Shown here: piece after piece, positions 24,952-35,163 of the stretch
Layout: every line of letters begins with the position of its first letter
How positions within the stretch are numbered: the first letter of the stretch is position 1
Assembly: GCA_021613535.1 (NCBI GenBank)
Contig: CP075493.1
Coordinates: 4,092,001 to 4,156,000 of the forward strand
Source: Adineta vaga
Taxonomy: Eukaryota > Rotifera
Direction: 5' to 3'
Length of the DNA stretch: 64,000 bases
Position numbers and translations under genes: made by a program
Notes under the pieces: generated by a model
Database searches by the model: none
Seen by the model: only the letters and a program-made list of their open reading frames with translations
Told to the model about the DNA's origin: nothing

Positions 24952-25808
24952 GATTCTAGTTGGAATAAGAAAGCAAAAACATCTTGAGTTGATAATAATC
25001 TGTTTTTTCTTTATACGAAATACCTCATTAGAAAAGATCAAAAGAAACTAAATACTGGTTGTGATTAATAGTGTAATATAACGTGTGATATTATCATAAT
25101 TTTAACATATGAAAAGAAGAAGAAGAAGAAGAAGGATTCTGACAGGTAGAAATATTTACTTCATAACAAACAGGTTTAAACGACTTCTTTTTAATGTTTC
25201 CATCAAATATGATGATAAATGTGATGACATATCTCTTGTGTATTACTTTCTAGAAAACATGATGTTGTTCTCATTTGTTCATGGTATTAATTTTTTAAAC
25301 ATGAAGATCTTTTTCTTTTTCTCAAATAAATATTTCATAGCTTTATGACAGAATACAAATGTGTGGGAACACAAGAAAACTTCCTATCTAACGATAAAAA
25401 GAAGATTTCTATAAGAATGCAATTATTATTTGATGTCTGCTATCTTTTTATGTCCTATATTCTTCTACCATAATCAAAGGTTATCGAGCTCAGTAAAATA
25501 TTCTCATAGATAAATAAAAAACATTTCAATTGATGTAACTGTGATTTTATGATAATATACGTAAAGTTTATGATCGATGAAGGAAGAATAACTCTGCATT
25601 TCATAAAAACTCATTGGTTAAGAATGTCATATACATGTTTTTGATCTCGTCTGATATGTTAAGTATTTGAAGTGTATTGAATTGAGACTGAATAATAGTT
25701 ATTTATCTTGATTTCAAAATTATATAACAGTGCACTGAAAGAAGAGAAGGAAAATAATAAGTTACACATGTATATAATATAACGAAACTCATAAATTTTT
25801 CTTTCGAC
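24952..25808. other. Intergenic spacer
   Basis: AT-rich spacer with a short AGA/GAA run at about 25114-25133. No supported gene; the plus ORF starting at 25109 begins in that repeat and has no domain. Confidence 0.55.
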
Positions 25809-26147
25809 ATGAATATTTCGGTTGATCAAATGCATTTTTTAGTGATATTTTTTTTCTGTCTGCTGAATATATCTTTATCCATGGTACTTCACGAAGAGCA
25901 ATGTTCGTGTTCATGTTGTATTGGATTAGGATGTACACTTCAACAAAAACCAGATTTTCTTGTACCATGGTGTGCTGCTGATGATGATACATGTATAAGA
26001 CATTGTAGAATGATTTTTCCAATGGATTGTAATCATATTGATTCGCAAACATTTGCTGTTTGTCTTTCACATGCATCAAACGAGATCAAGAAACATGATA
26101 ACAGTTTAATTTTTCTTAATCTTATGTTCATTCTTGTAATCTATTAA
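25809..26147 (+). CDS. Small secreted Cys-rich protein, possibly GPI-anchored
   Basis: 112-aa, single-exon protein. Starts with a signal peptide (hydrophobic HFLVIFFFCLLNISLS; Met-1 or Met-8 could start), followed by a compact domain with about ten Cys (EQCSCSCCIGLGC, PWCAADDDTC, RHC, DCNH, AVC). The last 15 residues are hydrophobic (SLIFLNLMFILVIY), as in a GPI attachment signal. No named family recognised. Its stop lies 6 bp from the stop of the gene on the opposite strand. Confidence 0.65.
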   Translation: MNISVDQMHFLVIFFFCLLNISLSMVLHEEQCSCSCCIGLGCTLQQKPDFLVPWCAADDDTCIRHCRMIFPMDCNHIDSQTFAVCLSHASNEIKKHDNSLIFLNLMFILVIY

Positions 26148-26153
26148 ACTTTC

Positions 26154-26639
26154 TCAAGAAGAAGAAGAATTAAAACCACCGTAATTAAATTGAATTTTAT
26201 CATAAATACCAGCTTGTTCATTTCGATCAACTGTTACTGTCAATGCCCATTGTGAATCAGCTTGAAAAGCAATTTTTTCTAGTTGTCTATTTTTCATTGT
26301 ATATTCACCAACGACTATATGTAGACCATTCGATGGAATTGTACGTAATTGAAATGTTAAACCAGATAATGACCGTCGACCATCTAAAATACAGGAAAGA
26401 TTCGTGAATGTTTGAGTTGGATCTGAATTTGATGGTGTACAATCCCATACATAATTATCATATTTTATTTGTAGATTGAAATTCCATCGAGTTTGATTAA
26501 GAATAGAACAACATGACCATTGTTTAGACAGTTGATCTAAACAACAAGTATGATCATTTGAACAATATCGACATTGAGCGTAAATATATGGAAGAGAAAG
26601 AGTCGTAAGAAAACTTATGATTAATATGTATTTTATCAT
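26154..26639 (-). CDS. Secreted protein with N-terminal Cys cluster
   Basis: About 161 aa, single exon. Start taken at 26639 (MIKYILIISFLTTLSL), giving a clear signal peptide ending near IYAQ; an upstream in-frame ATG at 26687 would weaken it. The mature N-terminus has eight Cys in about 25 residues (CRYCSNDHTCCL, SCCSILN), resembling a small granulin-like knot. It is followed by about 100 residues rich in beta-type hydrophobic alternation with two Cys (WDCTP, LSCILDG). Function not recognised; extracellular location inferred. Confidence 0.6.
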   Translation of the reverse strand: MIKYILIISFLTTLSLPYIYAQCRYCSNDHTCCLDQLSKQWSCCSILNQTRWNFNLQIKYDNYVWDCTPSNSDPTQTFTNLSCILDGRRSLSGLTFQLRTIPSNGLHIVVGEYTMKNRQLEKIAFQADSQWALTVTVDRNEQAGIYDKIQFNYGGFNSSSS

Positions 26640-26994
26640 GATGATGAAGTTTTTTGAAAATAATAGAACAAAGGATATTATTCTCATATCGTTAATATTA
26701 TAGTGTAGTCTGATATCTTTTGACCTAAAAAAGTATAGATAAACTTTTTCTTTTTATTTACTTTACACAGTAAAAATCGAATATCTTCAAAAATACTTAT
26801 ACAGTTCTTTTTTATAAGAAAAGAAAACACAAGTCTATATTAATTTTATCTATGGATTATAGTGGATATTTCTTAGAATATTTATTTATGAAAATGAAAA
26901 AATAAATGATTGACAAAAATGATGGAGAGTATTTTCTGTTTTAAGTAAATCACACACGAAAGAAAAGAGAATCCATTTCTTGTACTTTGCACGA
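26640..26994. other. Intergenic spacer
   Basis: Spacer between the secreted-protein gene and Ly6 copy A. AT-rich, nothing recognised. Confidence 0.55.
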
Positions 26995-27463
26995 TCAATG
27001 AAATTTGAACAGCATAGCAAAGACACTTAGAAGAATCAATGCTGACACTTTATAAGTCGCTGTGGCACCATTACAAAGATCACTTTGACAACAGGCTTGA
27101 CCAATACCGAATATAAAAGGAGTCGCCGTACAACTTGATGCACCATATCGAGAGACAAGTGAACTGGTCACACCGAGTTTCTACAAGCATATTTTGATAA
27201 TAATTCTAATCATATCAATATAAATCTCATCATGAACTTACAACACAATATGTATTCGATGCAGAGCTATATTGTGTAACATTGGAATTGCTGGAACTGA
27301 ACGGATCATTACAACCTGTTAAACCTGATGAACAGACATAACAGTTGAGACCAGTACAAACTGGTAATAAGACTAGAAAGATAGTGATTAACATTGGGAA
27401 AGATCATTGATCGAAAATGGTGAAATGCTTACCAAGAAGAACGATAGCTATGGTTGTGTACAT
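26995..27463 (-). CDS. Ly6/uPAR (three-finger) GPI-anchored protein, copy A
   Basis: A three-exon gene with exons too short to stand out as open frames: 27463-27433, 27372-27242, 27180-26995 (phases 1 and 0). The product is about 115 aa: signal peptide MYTTIAIVLLVLLPVCTG, then LNCYVCSSGLTGCNDPF, NTYCV, SSCTATPF and the family-defining ACCQSDLCNGA, and a hydrophobic C-terminus (SALILLSVFAMLF) fitting GPI attachment. Ly6/uPAR proteins are disulphide-rich surface proteins that often modulate receptors or channels. Copy B at 29294-28825 is almost identical, introns included. A third, diverged member is at 35163-34697. Confidence 0.85.
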
Positions 27464-27526
27464 TGTGAAATGTTGTCGATGAAAATTTTGCTCAGATAAT
27501 TGATGGTTGTTTCCGTTCTTTCTTTT

Positions 27527-27534
27527 CTTTTATA
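27527..27534 (-). promoter_or_regulatory. TATA box of Ly6 copy A
   Basis: TATAAAAG on the minus strand, about 64 bp upstream of the ATG at 27463. It lies outside the block shared with copy B. Confidence 0.5.
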
Positions 27535-28200
27535 CAGATAAATTTTGTTGACATATGTGTATATTTTAAAAACGAAGAGGGAGAACAATGGAATAAAAAT
27601 AACAAAGTAAAAGAGTTGACGCAGACAGATACTCTTGCGTTGCGTAGGATGATAATCATGCTTTTGGTTTAACCCAATTTATGGAAGGAATAACAAAAAA
27701 TGAGCTAACTGTTGTGTTCTCTCCGAAGAAATTTCACACTGCACATACTCATCGTTCTTCGAGGAAAAGAATTACAAGGGAATTTTTATTTATGTTTATT
27801 TTCTATGTATATCGATGAATGTTTGTCTGTATTCCACCGACTCTATAGAACCTCAATAGTGAATATACATTATATAATTATATTCTTTCGGATAGATATC
27901 AATCCAACAAAAGAAACTTATGCCGTACGCAGTCTCACCAATAGACTGCAATCCTACGTCATTAAAGTCACGTTTGAGTAAACGATTACTTTTACGTCAT
28001 TCTATCGAGACGAAAAAACAAATTTTCATGAGAAAGAATTTGTACTCAGATTCATGCGAAATTATCAAAGATACACAAGTAGAATAAATAAAGCCTTTAC
28101 TAACTCACATTTTCTTTCGAAAAAAATACAACATGTGAAAGACGTCATTCACTTCTTGTACATATTTTCTCAGACATTAGAAATCAAGCATTTGAGATTA

Positions 28201-28208
28201 TGACGTCA
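28201..28208. promoter_or_regulatory. CRE palindrome TGACGTCA
   Basis: Perfect 8-bp CREB/ATF consensus between the Ly6 copies, 738 bp upstream of copy A. A second perfect copy is at 28691-28698. Function inferred from the motif only. Confidence 0.35.
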
Positions 28209-28824
28209 GCAACTCATTTATACAATCGCTTGTTTTATACTGATTAGAAAAGTGAAGAATAAGTTGAACTCGAAATTTATCGACGGAGCATTATTCACAG
28301 ATTTAATAAATAGCTGAAGTTAAATTCACATTTAATCATTTCTTAATTTCTATCTGAAGTTGTATCAGCAATTTAGAAAGAAATTTATCAATCGGATAAA
28401 CTCCAGGTTAAGCTGATCAGAATAGAATATTAGAGATCAGATAAGAACGTTGAACTTGACAAAATCAAGAAAATTTATGATAATTTTTCACTTTAAAGAT
28501 ATAAAAACAAGTTTTTATGGAAAATTCTCGTCCGAAGTTTATTTGACAATCAGAAAAAATACAAGTAAATGGAATTTTAAATAACTCGAGCATAATTCTG
28601 AGTCTTCCAAATTGCATACGTGAAATAAAAAACAACCTGGGTTTTTTTTTGAATATTTTATTTGCATTACACGTTGTTTAATCAAGGTAATGACGTCACA
28701 AGATCAAACAGAAAAAATAATGAATTTCAATACAAGATTTTCTTAAAAACTTACGGAAAGCATACAAATACATGAGCAAACAAAGAATATTGACAAATGA
28801 GAAAAGTTATTCTGTCTTATGTGA

Positions 28825-29294
28825 TCAATGAAATTTGAACAGCATAGCAAAGACACTTAGAAGAATCAATGCTGACACTTTATAAGTCGCTGTGGCACCA
28901 TTACAAAGATCACTTTGACAACAGGCTTGACCAATACCGAATATAAAAGGAGTCGCCGTACAACTTGATGCACCATATCGAGAGACAAGTGAACTGGTCA
29001 CACCGAGTTTCTACAAGCATATTTTGATAATAATTCTAATCATATCAATATAAATCTCATCATGAACTTACAACACAATATGTATTCGATGCAGAGCTAT
29101 ATTGTGTAACATTGGAGTTGCTGGAACTGAACGGATCATTACAGCCTGTTAAACCTGATGAACAGACATAACAGTTGAGACCAGTACAAACTGGTAATAA
29201 AACTAGAAAGATAAGTGATTAACATTGGGAAAGATCATTGATCGAAAATGGTGAAATGCTTACCAAGAAGAACGATAGTTATGGTTGTGTACAT
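28825..29294 (-). CDS. Ly6/uPAR (three-finger) GPI-anchored protein, copy B
   Basis: Same three-exon structure as copy A, start 29294 and stop 28825-28827. Differences from copy A over the roughly 470-bp block are only a handful of bases, mostly silent; one changes the sixth signal-peptide residue (Ala to Thr) and one adds a base in intron 1. The block of identity starts just before the stop and ends about 15 bp upstream of the ATG, while both outer flanks are unrelated. Features are those of a Ly6 domain: CYVCSS, ACCQSDLCNGA and a hydrophobic C-terminus. Either a very recent duplication or conversion. Confidence 0.85.
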
Positions 29295-30108
29295 TGTGAA
29301 ATGTTGTCGTTGAAAAATTAGTTGAAGAAAATGGTAGTTTTATTCAATTTTTACTTCTCTTTATATAGATAGAGGTTGTCTATGTTACAGTCAACATTTC
29401 ATCAACAACTTTTCTTTTGACGTAGACAGTCTTTTCTGTATACAAATAAAGAAAAAGAAAAGTAGAAAACAAATAAAATCGGTTCTGAACGTAATTATAC
29501 AATATAAACCTAGTTACAAATACGTTGATGACGTCTTTTCATATGGTATGATTCTATTCCGTTACTTTTTTCTCGAAAATTGCAATATATGTTTTCAATA
29601 TGAATCATTAAAGGAACAAACGGGAAATGTGTAGGTTTTTTTTCTCCGATAAGTAAGCACATTTGTAAATATATAGAATGATCTCAAACGAAATTGATGT
29701 GGTTTCATTAATTTAACCTGTATGCGGTGACATAAATATAAAGAAAAGAGAACTTTCTATTTGATGATTGTCAATGGAAGAGATTGTGACAATTATTACT
29801 TGTCTACGATTGTTATTTTCAATAACTTTTTAAGTTTCAATATTGATAAAATGATTTGACAACATATTGCAGTTTATACTTTGATTATCTATAAAAATCG
29901 ACTTTCAAACTAACAAATATTTCATTATGAACTATTCAATGGATGTGCGACATTGAATTTCTAAATTTTCAAAGATTTTCCATTCAAACAAATGAAATTA
30001 TAATTCAAAAATCCTCATATATGATAAATATTTCGATTGAAATTTATTTGAATAGAATATTTGTTCTTGTTCAATCATCTTTTATATATAAAATAAAATA
30101 AATTCTAT
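29295..30108. other. Intergenic spacer
   Basis: AT-rich spacer between Ly6 copy B and the KDSR gene. Apart from the copy B TATA box nothing is recognised. Confidence 0.55.
29359..29367 (-). promoter_or_regulatory. TATA box of Ly6 copy B
   Basis: TATATAAAG on the minus strand about 65-73 bp upstream of the copy B ATG. Its surrounding sequence differs from the copy A promoter. Confidence 0.45.
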
Positions 30109-31146
30109 CTATGGTATTTGTTTGTTTTTTCTTACTAATTTATAAAATGAATTGATAACTCTTAACATAATTAATCTTAATAAACCAGTAAATAATGATT
30201 GCCAAAGAATTTCGCAACAAGTTGTTACTGGTTGTGCACCACATGTTAGACAAGTCAATAGAAAACCATTTAAACCATATGAACATGTAAATGAACCTTG
30301 TTTTGTTGCATGAATGATTTTTTTTGCAACAGAAGCAGCTGTTAAAACACCAGATGTTTCATTAATCATTTGTGTTTCTTTTGGTTTAGTTTTATTTTCT
30401 TCTTTAAAACCTGGTGTATCCGTATCGGGAGGAAAAACTAAGGTTATATAAATATTTTCTCGTGCTAATTCCATTTGAAGTGATTCAGCTAGACCTTTTA
30501 AAGCAAATTTTGTTGAACAATACGATGTATAACCAAAAACACCTAATTGACCAGCTTGCGACGATACAAAAACGATTCGACCAGATCCACGACGTTGCAT
30601 CGACGGCAAGCAGGCTTGTGTACAATAAATAGAACCCAAATAATTAATTCTCACTAAAAAATAAAATTCATTTGATAAATTTCATTCCATTTGATTAACT
30701 TTGTCTTACTCATTTCGGCAAATTCTTCGGGTTTAGTTTGGAAAAGGTCGTGCATAATAAATAGCAGCATTATTAATAAGAATATCAACTGGTTTGTCGA
30801 GATGATGATGGATCGATTGTTGTATAGCTTGTTCAACTTGTTCATAAGATTCAGATATATCAACAGATAAACAAAGAAGGCGATCACTTAAATTCGGTGT
30901 TAATTCTCTTCGACATTCTTCCAAACGTTCATGATTCCGTGCTAAAATTGTAACACGTGCTCCATGTTCATGAAGTAATTGTCTGGCTAATTCTTTTCCA
31001 ATTCCACTCGAACCACCAGTAATAATAACATGACAATCATATAAATCATCGAGATATTTTGGACGATATAATGGTCGATAAAGATAGATCAAAATTGTTA
31101 ATAATGCAAGAGCACCAATAGCACAAAGAATAATAGTCAACAACAT
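30109..31146 (-). pseudogene. KDSR: 3-ketodihydrosphingosine reductase-like SDR with one-base frameshift
   Basis: Encodes the SDR that reduces 3-ketodihydrosphingosine to dihydrosphingosine with NADPH in sphingolipid synthesis at the ER. The N-terminal membrane anchor (MLLTIILCAIGALALLTILI) is followed by the cofactor motif ITGGSSGIGKELA, DILINNAA, then RINYLGSIY, the catalytic Ser in FVSSQAGQ, YTSYCSTKFALKG (Tyr and Lys of YxxxK) and the KDSR-diagnostic PPDTDTPGF. C-terminal hydrophobic helices follow (LLRLIMLRVIN). The frame runs 31146 to about 30737, where one surplus base (T-run 30737-30739 on the plus strand) shifts the frame and gives a stop at 30733-30735. The next residues (TKPEEFAEM) are in another frame and splice at about 30710 to exon 2, whose coding part starts at 30655. 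No intron can explain the shift. Either a recent lesion, an allele, or an assembly error. Family certain. Confidence 0.85.
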
Positions 31147-31545
31147 TTTTTATCTCTTTTTTTTCATTATCAATAATGCAAGAAAGGAAGAACACATGTG
31201 GAGTCGTATCGAAGAAAAAAAGAACGTTTTATCAGGTGAAAAAGTCGAATGTCATCAAATCGAAAACTAGCAAATAAGAAAGAACCTTCTCCTTTTTTTT
31301 CTCCGAAAGTTATTTCAATGGCTGATCATTTTTCTTTTATTGAAAACGTAGATTTAATTTCTTTTTAAATTATCAGATAGATTAAGTGACAGTATATAGG
31401 TCAATGTCGACGACAAAGTTCAGTTGGTTAAGATATATTCAATATATATGAAAAGGTTCTTTCTTTCTTCTCCTTTGTCCTTCTATTCACATTATCATCA
31501 TCGTGAATCCGATGTGTTTCAGAGGAATTTATTTTTATTTTCAAT
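31147..31545. other. Intergenic spacer
   Basis: Spacer between KDSR and the broken chitinase gene. A/T-rich; an open frame covering 31428-31643 is an antiparallel-frame shadow of the pseudogene tail. Confidence 0.5.
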
Positions 31546-32201
31546 CTAAATACAACATTGAATATCTTTAGGACTGGCACAAAAACCTGAAATCGATCGA
31601 CCATTACATTTTGATGTTGAAATACATATACCTGCAACTCCATTTACTCTGCATTTAGGTTCAGTTACAATGCTTGAACCACTACCACAACCTAAAACAT
31701 TCTTTGCTTTTCCTCCAATATTGTTCTCGGTCAGTTTGTCCATTCGTTCCACCATTGATTTTCATTGCAATCATTCGAAATGAAGCTAATGTATCTTGAT
31801 CAGCAAGGTCACTTAGTTTTCTTGTTGTCCAAAATCAAACATTTGTACGAAAACCAACATATGGAGTTTTAACTCGTTCAGAATTGCTCGACCTGTAAGT
31901 TGAATTGTTCCACGACCCTAAGTCGTTTTCCATCACCAGGTTGTATAGTACCAAAATCTTTACGACCTTCATATGCTTCAACTGATGCAATCTCTTCCAT
32001 ATATACTAATTGACTGGATTCATGTGCTAATTGAGCTAAAAATACAGCTTGAGGTTGCCATGTATTGATGGAGCCCTTGCACTTGGCATAATTGCTTTCA
32101 ATTGTTCAGCAGTAATGGCTGTAAATATAGACAAACAAATAATAATTTTTTCCAACTTAATAATCAAATTATTACCTGCATATGATTGTAATCTATTGAT
32201 G
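31546..32201 (-). pseudogene. GH19 chitinase-like pseudogene with Cys-rich C-terminal tail
   Basis: Minus-strand remains of a glycoside hydrolase family 19 (chitinase/lysozyme-fold) gene. Readable blocks, in order: ITAEQLKAIMPSARA (from 32118), then in another frame FLAQLAHESSQLVYMEEIAS and AYEGRKDFGTIQPGDGKR, then in another frame GRGTIQLTGRAI, and TPYVGFRTN, an in-frame stop, FWTTRKLSDLADQD and INGGTNGQTDRE. At least three frameshifts, one stop and a deletion between GRAI and TPYVGF break it. The AHES Glu of the GH19 active site is still present. The final block (31755-31546 frame) keeps a Cys-rich tail, CRVNGVAGIC, GFCASPKDIQCC. The closest look is to bacterial phage/chitinase GH19 enzymes, so the gene was probably acquired horizontally, fused to a Cys-rich domain, then lost. 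An upstream exon ending near 32175 is possible. Confidence 0.75.
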
Positions 32202-32714
32202 CGTACTGTCTACAGGTGGTTTCATTGAATTTTGATACTTCAAAATATTTTCGCTAAGTAAAGATGAAGAAAAATGAAAACATCTATTTTTTCTATGATT
32301 CTACTTATAGTATATCATAAAAATTCCAACAATTCGTCTGGTTCTAACTATCGCGCAAAGAAGTTTATTTAGTTTTGTTATTGGTTAGCTACTAATAGTC
32401 TGATGACAAAACTCAACAGGAGATTGTATTAGTAAATGTCAATATCCTTCGATGGATCACCTGATACTCATATAAGCTAAATATATTAAATCTATTTTAT
32501 TCATATATGTGTGATTTAAAAAATATGAAGTATACCAGTTTCGTCATTTGAGAATACATCTTATATTTAGAGACTGTAGTTCTTATCATTTACGTTGTAA
32601 TATCATGGTTGAATATTATCAATTTATATAAAAAAATTGAAATTCGTCGATAATTTCATATACACAAAGTTTGCACAAAGATAGGTCTATGAACATGTTC
32701 TTTGGCATACTACT
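32202..32714. other. Intergenic spacer
   Basis: AT-rich spacer between the chitinase relic and the saccharopine-dehydrogenase-like gene; no recognisable feature. Confidence 0.55.
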
Positions 32715-34400
32715 TTAAGAAATTGATTTTAACCATCCATGATATCGAACAATTAATCCAGTGAATTTATGTTTAATTTCTACATGAAAGAAAAATTGAC
32801 CATTATTTTCATATTCATAAGAATCACCAGTCGGCGCTAGAAAGAATGGTAATGGAATTCCGAGAAAATTCCATTTTCGAACGATTAAATGTAATTGTCC
32901 CGATCGAATTACTAATGCTAATCCAAAAGTAAACGGACCAAATCGTTCGTTTAATAAATGATCGGATTGACTGTAGCCTTGCGTTTGCCAACTTGAAAAA
33001 GATTTATTTGCAAATGTTCGCGTCCATAATTCTCCATTCGCATCAGGTCGAAATACAACTTGAACTGGTATCTCTTGTCCAGCTTTGGGAAATCCGAATA
33101 ATAGGGCGATCAATTTTGATGTCATACTAGTACCACGTTCTACACTTGCAATTCCTGCAACTTTATTGATTGTTTTAAATGAATGCATTTTTTGTATAGA
33201 TTCAGGTAATTGATACCATGCTTGATCAAGTAGTTTTTGATATAAAGTCAACGATGTATTGCTGAGATTTTTTGAATCACGTTGTCCTGTAATAATATCA
33301 TATTTTCGAAATAATTCTTCATAATCTTCAAGTTCAAGATCCATGACTGCTGTTCGAGCACCACTCTCAGGTTTCTTTCCATCCAATGATCGACGAATAA
33401 GAGCATCGATACCCATGACTGGAATGAATGGACCAGTATTTTCATTGGCAATTAAATGCCAAGATCGTTCATGTTTCTCACCTTGTTGGTCAATACCATT
33501 AATGGATACAAACATACCACCACGATGTTCACCCCAACGAATCAATTTAATCGCACGATGAAATATTGGTGACAATGGATATAAACTAGGAATCCATCTC
33601 TGCCGTACTAACGAAGCTAAACTAGTTAATGCTCGATGTAAAATTTCTGGTTTTGTACCAGCACCAACCCATATTGTATCAATATCTGGCCATAAATCAC
33701 GTAAAATGTAATAATCAGGTACATCAACTAATGCAAAACGACGATTATGTAATGGTAACGAACCCGGTGGACTTATTGTATATCGCATGGTTTCTATTAA
33801 ACCATAAGCTGATGTCAATTGTCCATGACGAACAAGATGCATTTTTTGACCTGCATAACTTGTAATTGCACGTACAACATTGAGACCGATATCAATTTGT
33901 GGTGATGGTGCAATACCAACTTTAATTGATTGTATTTTAGACCAATTCTTAGCTAAACGTCGAACAACTACAGCCGATAATACTGGAAGAGTGCTAACAC
34001 CAGAAAGTAAATAGATATTTTTTGATTTTGCTTCTTGATCAAATTGCTTGATATCTCTGACGAATTGTGAACTATCAGCTAAATCAAAATAATGAGTCGA
34101 TGTTGCTAAACATGCTTTAACAACTCGATATGGATCATTGCCATAGGATTGAAATGGTCCAGTTGCATCAACAACTAGATCTGGTTGAATTGATCGTAAA
34201 CGATTGTCAATATCTAATTGATTTCGATCGAAATATAAGGGTTCTAGTTTTGCTAAACTATTCGTTTGTTGTTTACAAAATTCTTCAGCATTTTTTATTG
34301 ATCGACCTGCAATCAATAATGTTAATTGAGATTTGTTCGATAATAATTGACATAAACGACTACCGAATGTTCCGTAACCACCAATCAATAAAATCTTCAT
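32715..34400 (-). CDS. Saccharopine dehydrogenase-like NADP-binding protein with DUF4166-type C-terminus
   Basis: Uninterrupted 561-aa frame. The N-terminus is a Rossmann fold of the saccharopine dehydrogenase/trans-acting enoyl reductase type: KILLIGGYGTFGSRLCQLL, LLIAGRSIKNAEEF, DLVVDATGPFQSYG, HYFDLADSSQFV, YLLSGVSTLPVLSAVVV. The C-terminal 180 residues (WYQLPESIQKMHSF, SVERGTSMTSKLIALLFGFP, WTRTFANKSFSSWQTQ, RFGPFTFGLAL) match the DUF4166 domain often fused to it in bacteria. Substrate unknown; not lysine catabolism proper, since the saccharopine domain is absent. No intron in 1.7 kb, unlike metazoan-type neighbours, and the domain pairing is bacterial, so horizontal transfer is likely. 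The start at 34400 is immediately followed by the dinucleotide-binding strand, as expected. Confidence 0.88.
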   Translation of the reverse strand: MKILLIGGYGTFGSRLCQLLSNKSQLTLLIAGRSIKNAEEFCKQQTNSLAKLEPLYFDRNQLDIDNRLRSIQPDLVVDATGPFQSYGNDPYRVVKACLATSTHYFDLADSSQFVRDIKQFDQEAKSKNIYLLSGVSTLPVLSAVVVRRLAKNWSKIQSIKVGIAPSPQIDIGLNVVRAITSYAGQKMHLVRHGQLTSAYGLIETMRYTISPPGSLPLHNRRFALVDVPDYYILRDLWPDIDTIWVGAGTKPEILHRALTSLASLVRQRWIPSLYPLSPIFHRAIKLIRWGEHRGGMFVSINGIDQQGEKHERSWHLIANENTGPFIPVMGIDALIRRSLDGKKPESGARTAVMDLELEDYEELFRKYDIITGQRDSKNLSNTSLTLYQKLLDQAWYQLPESIQKMHSFKTINKVAGIASVERGTSMTSKLIALLFGFPKAGQEIPVQVVFRPDANGELWTRTFANKSFSSWQTQGYSQSDHLLNERFGPFTFGLALVIRSGQLHLIVRKWNFLGIPLPFFLAPTGDSYEYENNGQFFFHVEIKHKFTGLIVRYHGWLKSIS

Positions 34401-34696
34401 CTAGAAAGTGATTTTTCTTTCATTTCGTTTATGTAGATGTAAATAAGTGGAGAGAAAACCTTTTTTTTTACACGTGATTGCAATCATCATTTCTCTTGCG
34501 AAGAAAAAAACAGAAACAGAAGAGAAATGATTTGATCGATAAAGATACTTTTTGAAAAACAAATTTTGACACGTATCATGGAGAGAAAAACGTTGTTACT
34601 TTATTTATTAAATATCTATGAAAAATGCAAAAATATTATAGTGTCAACACCAAACAATTCATTCAAACTATTTATAAAAAACAAAGAAAACTTGAG

Positions 34697-35163
34697 TTAA
34701 GCAAATAATAAAATCAATATGGACAGAATAATCAAAGTTGTCAATCCAGTGAATTTCATGCTTCCATTACAATAATCCTTATCCGAACAACAATAAATTA
34801 TACTACTACCAGGGCCACTTCCAGGAGTACAAGATCGACCACCTGCCATACGTTCTACATAACTTGGATAGACAACTTTCTAATAAATTTAAAAAAATCA
34901 AAAGAAATCTAGAACATTATTCATACTGCACAATATTTATTGCCAGGAACTGGAAGATCTCCTGATGTTGTCTCATCGTATGGATCATTACATCCTGAAT
35001 GACTCCATCCAACACATGATACACAATTGATTCCATCTACATCTGGTAATAATACTAAATTGATAAATAAGATATATTGTATTTGTTCAATATGCGAAAG
35101 ATTCTTACCAAATAGACATAAAGACAGAAAAATATACGAAATCATGTTTATTCTCTTGCTCAT
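34697..35163 (-). CDS. Ly6/uPAR-like GPI-anchored protein, third member
   Basis: Three exons: 35163 to about 35107 (MSKRINMISYIFLSLCLFG; Met-7 may be the start), about 35055-34928 and about 34893-34697. After the signal peptide come INCVSCVGWSHSGCNDPY, KYCAV, SCTPGSG and the Ly6 signature YCCSDKDYCNGS, then a hydrophobic GPI-type tail (LTTLIILSILILLFA). Same exon layout as the Ly6 pair at 27-29 kb, but strongly diverged. Intron 1 (about 52 bp) separates signal peptide from the domain; intron 2 lies just after the YC. Confidence 0.78.

Larger units (their letters stand above)
27464..28824. other. Spacer between Ly6 copies A and B
   Basis: About 1.36 kb of AT-rich sequence unrelated between the flanks of the two Ly6 copies. 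It contains two perfect CRE palindromes (TGACGTCA) at 28201-28208 and 28691-28698. An open frame at 27712-27981 has no domain or signal and is not called. Confidence 0.55.

Noticed and set aside
27712-27981. 89-codon open frame between the Ly6 genes
   Set aside because: No ATG at its listed start, no recognisable motif, composition like the spacer.
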